From Acidobacteriota bacterium (GTDB lineage: Bacteria > Acidobacteriota > Terriglobia > Terriglobales > Acidobacteriaceae): a stretch of DNA of 11,905 nucleotides. Below are positions 8,702-11,905 of the stretch, piece after piece. Made by a program: the position numbers and the translations under genes. Positions within the stretch are counted from its first letter, which is position 1. Each line of letters starts with the position of its first letter. The notes beneath the pieces are model-generated. The model had not been told where the DNA came from and did no database searches. It saw nothing but the letters and a program-made list of their open reading frames with translations. The DNA lies in the NCBI GenBank assembly GCA_021851465.1, contig JAJZDL010000069.1:1-11905 (forward strand). Direction: 5' to 3'.

Positions 8702-9496
8702 ATGCCGCTTGAAACCGCCCCCGATCCCAACCACCCGACCGCCGATGGCCCCACCGCCGACGAGGTCATCGTCACCAGCGAGCTATGCAAGATCTATGAG
8801 ATGGGCGACCAGCAGGTCAACGCGCTCTGCGGTGTCGACCTGCGCGTCCGCCACAATGAGTACGTCGCCATCATGGGGCCCTCGGGCTCCGGGAAGACCA
8901 CGCTGATGAACCTCATCGGATGCCTCGACTCGCCTACACGGGGCCGCTACTGGCTCAACGGCCACGACGTCTCCCGCCTCAACGACGACGAGCTTGCCCG
9001 CATTCGCAACAAGGAGATCGGGTTTGTCTTTCAAACCTTCAACCTTCTCTCTCGCGCCACGGCCCTGCACAACGTCGAGTTGCCCCTTATCTACAATGGA
9101 ACGCCATCGGAGGAGCGCATCGTCCGTGCCAAAGAGGTGCTGGAGAGCGTTCAACTGGGCTCGCGCATGACGCACAAGCCGAATGAACTCTCCGGCGGAC
9201 AGCGCCAGCGCGTCGCAATCGCCCGCGCCCTGGTCAACCGCCCCTCCATCATTCTTGCCGACGAACCCACGGGGAACCTCGACTCCAAAACCGGAGACGA
9301 GATCATGGCCCTCTTCGACGACCTTCACGCACAGGGCAACACCATCCTCATCGTCACCCACGAACCGGAGATCGCCGAGTACGCCCAGCGCATCGTCACC
9401 ATCCACGATGGCGCTATCGCCAGCGACCGCCCCAGCCGCCGCCATGCCGCCGGAGGCTCCAAAGCAGACCCACATCGCCGCCCCATAAGCCCGTAG
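8702..9496 (+). CDS. ABC transporter ATP-binding protein, MacB/LolD type
   Basis: 264 residues; a cytoplasmic nucleotide-binding subunit that would power a membrane permease of the MacB/LolCE/FtsX class, used for lipoprotein release, peptide or drug efflux, or envelope signalling. Motifs: the A-loop region at about IYEMGDQQVNALCGVDL (31-47), Walker A MGPSGSGKTT (58-67), Q-loop FQTFNLL (Gln111), signature LSGGQRQRVAIARAL (163-177), Walker B IILADEP (183-189) followed by TGNLDS, and switch His220 in IVTHEP. The variant QTFNLL and TGNLDSKTGDEI are typical of the MacB/LolD subfamily. A 20-residue Pro/Thr/Asp-rich leader precedes the domain, and a basic tail (RPSRRHAAGG) follows. No permease lies beside it: the left neighbour is a peptidase and the right one is convergent, so the partner is encoded elsewhere. 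Subfamily: sure. Substrate: unknown. Confidence 0.93.
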   Translation: MPLETAPDPNHPTADGPTADEVIVTSELCKIYEMGDQQVNALCGVDLRVRHNEYVAIMGPSGSGKTTLMNLIGCLDSPTRGRYWLNGHDVSRLNDDELARIRNKEIGFVFQTFNLLSRATALHNVELPLIYNGTPSEERIVRAKEVLESVQLGSRMTHKPNELSGGQRQRVAIARALVNRPSIILADEPTGNLDSKTGDEIMALFDDLHAQGNTILIVTHEPEIAEYAQRIVTIHDGAIASDRPSRRHAAGGSKADPHRRPISP

Positions 9497-9539
9497 CTGC
9501 GCCTGGCCTCCTTCGCCAAACACACAAGCGGTTGCCTAT

Positions 9540-9560
9540 CGCCGATCGGTTCGATCGGCG
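9540..9560. terminator. Hairpin between convergent genes, possible terminator
   Basis: CGCCGATC (9540-9547) and GATCGGCG (9553-9560) form a perfect 8-base stem with a 5-base loop. It lies between the ABC gene end (9496) and the end of the minus-strand protease (9588). Neither side has a U tract, so this rests on stem and position only. Confidence 0.45.
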
Positions 9561-9587
9561 TGCATCGGCGTTAATCCTTCGCTCGTT

Positions 9588-10274
9588 CTACAGCCGCTTC
9601 AGATACGCCTTTGCCGCATCCAACTCCGGGAACAACCGTTCCTCCGCTTGGAACGCCTTGGAGTGAACGCACCTCCGCCCCGCCTTGACGCGGACAGGGT
9701 GCTTCAGGTGGAGCATCTCGTGGTAGAGCAGGTACTCCACCGCGCAGCGCGGCGTCTCCTGCCGGTCGAAGACGCGGCTCACCATAATGGTGTTGTGCGC
9801 GGCATCGTAGTGCCCTAGCATCCGCCGCGCGTGGTGCGCACTCCACGTCAGCGTCGGTCGCCCCAGCAGGCCGTAAAAGAACCGCGCGTTCACGCTCTCG
9901 AAGACCTCGTTCAGATCGTAATAGTCTCCCTGCGCCGAGAGCAGCCGCTTGCGCCCGCGCGTCTGGCGGATATGCTCGGCTTGCCGCGCCACCGCTTCGG
10001 ACGAGACATGCCGCCGATAGCGGTCCGCCTGCGCGCGCGCGATCGGCTTCTTGTACAGCTTTGCCAGCAGGATGTGCGCGATCGCGCGGTGTACAGACTC
10101 CGGCGCAGCCTCCAGCAGGTCCGACAGCCGCACCAGCAGCCGCCCCTCGCGCAGTCGAACCGTCGTATTCAGCGATGTAAAGCGGCGGAACCGAATGTCC
10201 AGCGCAGGAATCGGCGCGCGCGGACGAAGCTCGCGATACTCTTGCTCAAAGATTTCGATGAGTGTGGGCGTCAC
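9588..10274 (-). CDS. SprT-like zinc metalloprotease-domain protein with N-terminal extension
   Basis: 228 residues. The C-terminal half carries a zincin core: LLYHEMLHLKHP with HEMLH at 185-189 (His185, His189, catalytic Glu186) and a third likely ligand His204 in CVHSKAF, followed by E211/E212. Before it, residues 120-168 have the SprT-family look: LNEVFESVNARFFYGLLGRP, LTWS, MLGHYD and NTIMVSRVFD. Residues 1-115 form an extra region (LVRLSDLLEAAPESVHRAIA, then basic RYRRHVSSEA and RQTRGRKR) not found in the short SprT proteins of about 165 residues. SprT/Spartan-type domains elsewhere act on DNA-bound proteins, but bacterial roles are poorly known, so no substrate is claimed. The start is GTG at 10274, without a strong Shine-Dalgarno; an ATG at 10281 is out of frame. 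It follows the VWFA-related gene by 93 bases in the same direction, with a hairpin between them. Confidence 0.8.
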   Translation of the reverse strand: MTPTLIEIFEQEYRELRPRAPIPALDIRFRRFTSLNTTVRLREGRLLVRLSDLLEAAPESVHRAIAHILLAKLYKKPIARAQADRYRRHVSSEAVARQAEHIRQTRGRKRLLSAQGDYYDLNEVFESVNARFFYGLLGRPTLTWSAHHARRMLGHYDAAHNTIMVSRVFDRQETPRCAVEYLLYHEMLHLKHPVRVKAGRRCVHSKAFQAEERLFPELDAAKAYLKRL

Positions 10275-10293
10275 GCTGCATCTCAGCTTAACA

Positions 10294-10313
10294 CGCGCGT
10301 CTGTGAGCGCGCG
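10294..10313 (-). terminator. CG-rich hairpin between the VWFA-related gene and the SprT-like gene
   Basis: CGCGCG (10294-10299) pairs with CGCGCG (10308-10313); CT (10301-10302) and AG (10306-10307) extend the stem past a bulged T. It lies 54 bases after the VWFA-gene stop and 19 bases before the protease start codon. The minus strand continues TGTTAAG, with no real U tract. It could be a weak terminator or a leader structure controlling the protease gene. Confidence 0.35.
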
Positions 10314-10367
10314 ACATTGCGTTGGCGTTGCTCAATCATGCAAGAACGCGGAACCGATTTTGCCGAG

Positions 10368-11905
10368 CTATGGCGCGATTGGAGCATTGGGAGGCGTAGC
10401 GCGGGGCTTCGGGGCCAGCGATCCCGGTTGTTCCAGTGGAGGCGCGGTTGTGTCCGCGGGCTCAGTCTCCTTCCCCGCATCGACCGGTTGTACGGCGGCA
10501 GCCGGCGTGGCGCCTGAAGGGTTCGGTGCCGACATCGCCGGCAACATCTGTAGCGGATCCAGGCGCGCCACCTGTGCTACCGGGATCTCGACCGCACCCA
10601 CCCGGTCCGATTCCATATCGTGGATTCCAGTGCGCAGAAAATGCAGGCCCTTTACCGGAACGCTGATCTCCTGATGAAACGCCATGCCGCCAGCCAGCAT
10701 TTTGCTGTACTCCGCCGGAGTCAGCAGAGCGTGCAGGCGATTGCCCGTTGTCACCAGCAACTGCCCGTCGCCGTTGTAGACGTAGGTCCAGATTTCCAGC
10801 GCGCAGTGGCGGTTCCCGTTCGGGTCCTGCTGACAGGTGACTGCGCGCGGATCGGGTACCATGTCTACCCCATACGCTTTGTAGGGCCCTTCGACCTTCA
10901 CCTTGGGGTCGGGATTGGTTCGGTTGCTCTTCACCACGGCTGCTTCAGGCGGCGTGTTTGCCGGACGAACGCGTACTTTGAACAGTATCTCCGTGGGGCC
11001 CGGCCCGCCATGCATCATGGCCGTTGTCATCGTGCTCGGCGTGGAAAGCGCAGTTGCCGCGCCCTGCGCGTTCAGCTTGTTCCGGCTGTTGGGGTCGAAC
11101 GCATAATAGCCGTTGCGATAGTTCAACTGCCTTGCGTCCGGATCGTCCACCTTGATCTTGACCGACCGGAACCGCTCGTCCCACTGGGTGTTGGACGGTA
11201 CATAGGTCAGCGTGTAGTAGTTCGAGCCATGTTCGATCGCCTTCGTCAATGCCTGCGTCAGCCCGTTGGTGTTCACATATGCCTCGCCCCCGGTGTCGTC
11301 CGCCATCTCGTACATCGTCTCCTGCTCCTGTGCCAACTGGGTCAGGTATCCAGTTGGACCGGTCGGGCTATAGGTGACGGGAATGGCGCCGTTTGCGACG
11401 CCCAACGACGGATCGGTCTGCAGCCCTCGCACGTCCACCGGATAGACCGCCACCTGCGCACGCGTCAGCAGGTTGTCCGTCTTGCGCACCTCCATGTCGT
11501 TGCGGATCACCGAGTCGTTCGGATTGCCGATGCCATCCCCGTTCCCCTCGGTCACATTGGGCTCCACGTCCAGCGGAAAACTCCCCGAGAACCAGACCAC
11601 GTTCTTCCGCCCAGGAATGCCCACCAGATACCGCGCCAGGTCGTCGAATGCATTCAAGGTGTACACCGCCCGGTCATTCTCGATCTCCGACGTGATCTGC
11701 GCATCGGCCTGCGCCAGAAACTGGTTGATTATCTGTCCCGTTTCCGTGCTGCCGTTTGTCCCCAATGTGTCTGCGAACGACGTGCCAGCGCCCTCCACTG
11801 TGCCCGCGAATGTAGAGTCGCTGACCGGCCCTCCATTCACCGGGTTTGGCAGAAGATCCGAGAACTGTGGCTTGCCCACCGTCGAATTCAGCGCTGCCTT
11901 CAACA
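10368..11905 (-). CDS. VWFA-related Acidobacterial domain protein, C-terminal part; 5' end outside window
   Basis: At least 511 residues remain; the frame is open to the window edge, so the TTG at 11903 is probably not the true start. The visible part matches the second half of the acidobacterial VWFA-related family (TIGR03436-like): YTLNAFDDLARYLVGIPGRK (81-100), NVVWFSGSFPLDVEP (101-115), VAVYPVDVRGL (151-161), YEMADDTGGEAYVNTNGL (198-215), IEHGSNYYTLTYVPSN (223-238) and FRSVKIKV (245-252) ending NYRNGYYAFD. The MIDAS motif would lie upstream. A second region of about 200 residues follows, with Cys357 and Cys367 nine residues apart (possible disulfide) and a conserved-looking EIWTYVYNGDGQLL. 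The tail is Pro/Ala/Thr-rich, ending in APIAP. Family members are usually exported; the signal peptide is not in view. Such proteins are thought to mediate adhesion or protein contacts, but none has a proven role that I know of. Confidence 0.85.
   Translation of the reverse strand, partial: LKAALNSTVGKPQFSDLLPNPVNGGPVSDSTFAGTVEGAGTSFADTLGTNGSTETGQIINQFLAQADAQITSEIENDRAVYTLNAFDDLARYLVGIPGRKNVVWFSGSFPLDVEPNVTEGNGDGIGNPNDSVIRNDMEVRKTDNLLTRAQVAVYPVDVRGLQTDPSLGVANGAIPVTYSPTGPTGYLTQLAQEQETMYEMADDTGGEAYVNTNGLTQALTKAIEHGSNYYTLTYVPSNTQWDERFRSVKIKVDDPDARQLNYRNGYYAFDPNSRNKLNAQGAATALSTPSTMTTAMMHGGPGPTEILFKVRVRPANTPPEAAVVKSNRTNPDPKVKVEGPYKAYGVDMVPDPRAVTCQQDPNGNRHCALEIWTYVYNGDGQLLVTTGNRLHALLTPAEYSKMLAGGMAFHQEISVPVKGLHFLRTGIHDMESDRVGAVEIPVAQVARLDPLQMLPAMSAPNPSGATPAAAVQPVDAGKETEPADTTAPPLEQPGSLAPKPRATPPNAPIAP

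Noticed and set aside
8783..9523. A 246-codon minus-strand frame opposite the ABC ATPase gene
   Set aside because: Complement of a gene with all ABC motifs; no independent start site or domain.

Overview
The window looks like a chromosomal segment of an acidobacterium, most likely class Terriglobia (Acidobacteriaceae). The strongest marker is the incomplete minus-strand gene at the right end, whose product resembles the secreted 'VWFA-related Acidobacterial domain' family. A small secreted DUF4136 protein, a GC-rich composition with GC-ending codons, and secreted carbohydrate esterases fit the same lineage. I see no phage, insertion sequence, CRISPR array, tRNA or rRNA.

Layout, left to right: (1) 2-622 (+), the 3' end of a response-regulator-type gene: the tail of a receiver domain followed by an RsbRD_N-like helical domain. 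(2) 623-820, a convergent intergenic region with copies of a dispersed repeat. (3) 821-3838 (-), complete secA, the preprotein translocase motor ATPase, starting at TTG behind a good Shine-Dalgarno. (4) 3839-4069, a 231-bp divergent control region. (5) 4070-4615 (+), a secreted DUF4136 protein. (6) 4616-4806, a convergent gap with a strong GC-rich hairpin and an odd coding-like frame with no start. (7) 4807-5736 (-), a rhamnogalacturonan-acetylesterase-like SGNH hydrolase, divergent from (8) 5860-6957 (+), a secreted alpha/beta-hydrolase esterase. (9) 6958-7129, an intergenic region with another copy of the dispersed repeat. (10) 7130-8593 (+), an M20 metallopeptidase/dipeptidase. (11) 8702-9496 (+), a MacB/LolD-type ABC ATPase with no permease in view. 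(12) 9588-10274 (-), a SprT-like zinc metalloprotease, downstream of and co-oriented with (13) 10368-11905 (-, 5' end off the window), the VWFA-related protein. No gene-free stretch exceeds 300 bases.

The genes do not form one pathway. SecA would export the several proteins here that carry signal peptides. The two divergent esterases are a plausible plant-polysaccharide deacylation pair. The rest are single-gene units.

Non-gene signals worth a second look: a dispersed near-palindromic repeat in two intergenic regions; a change in strand composition (G-rich to C-rich plus strand) at about 8.6-8.7 kb, regardless of gene direction; a 23-nt strictly alternating purine-pyrimidine tract at that point; a 35-codon open frame ending one base before the secA start; and a GC3-rich 45-codon frame lacking a start at 4639-4776. 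I found no convincing new multi-gene system.
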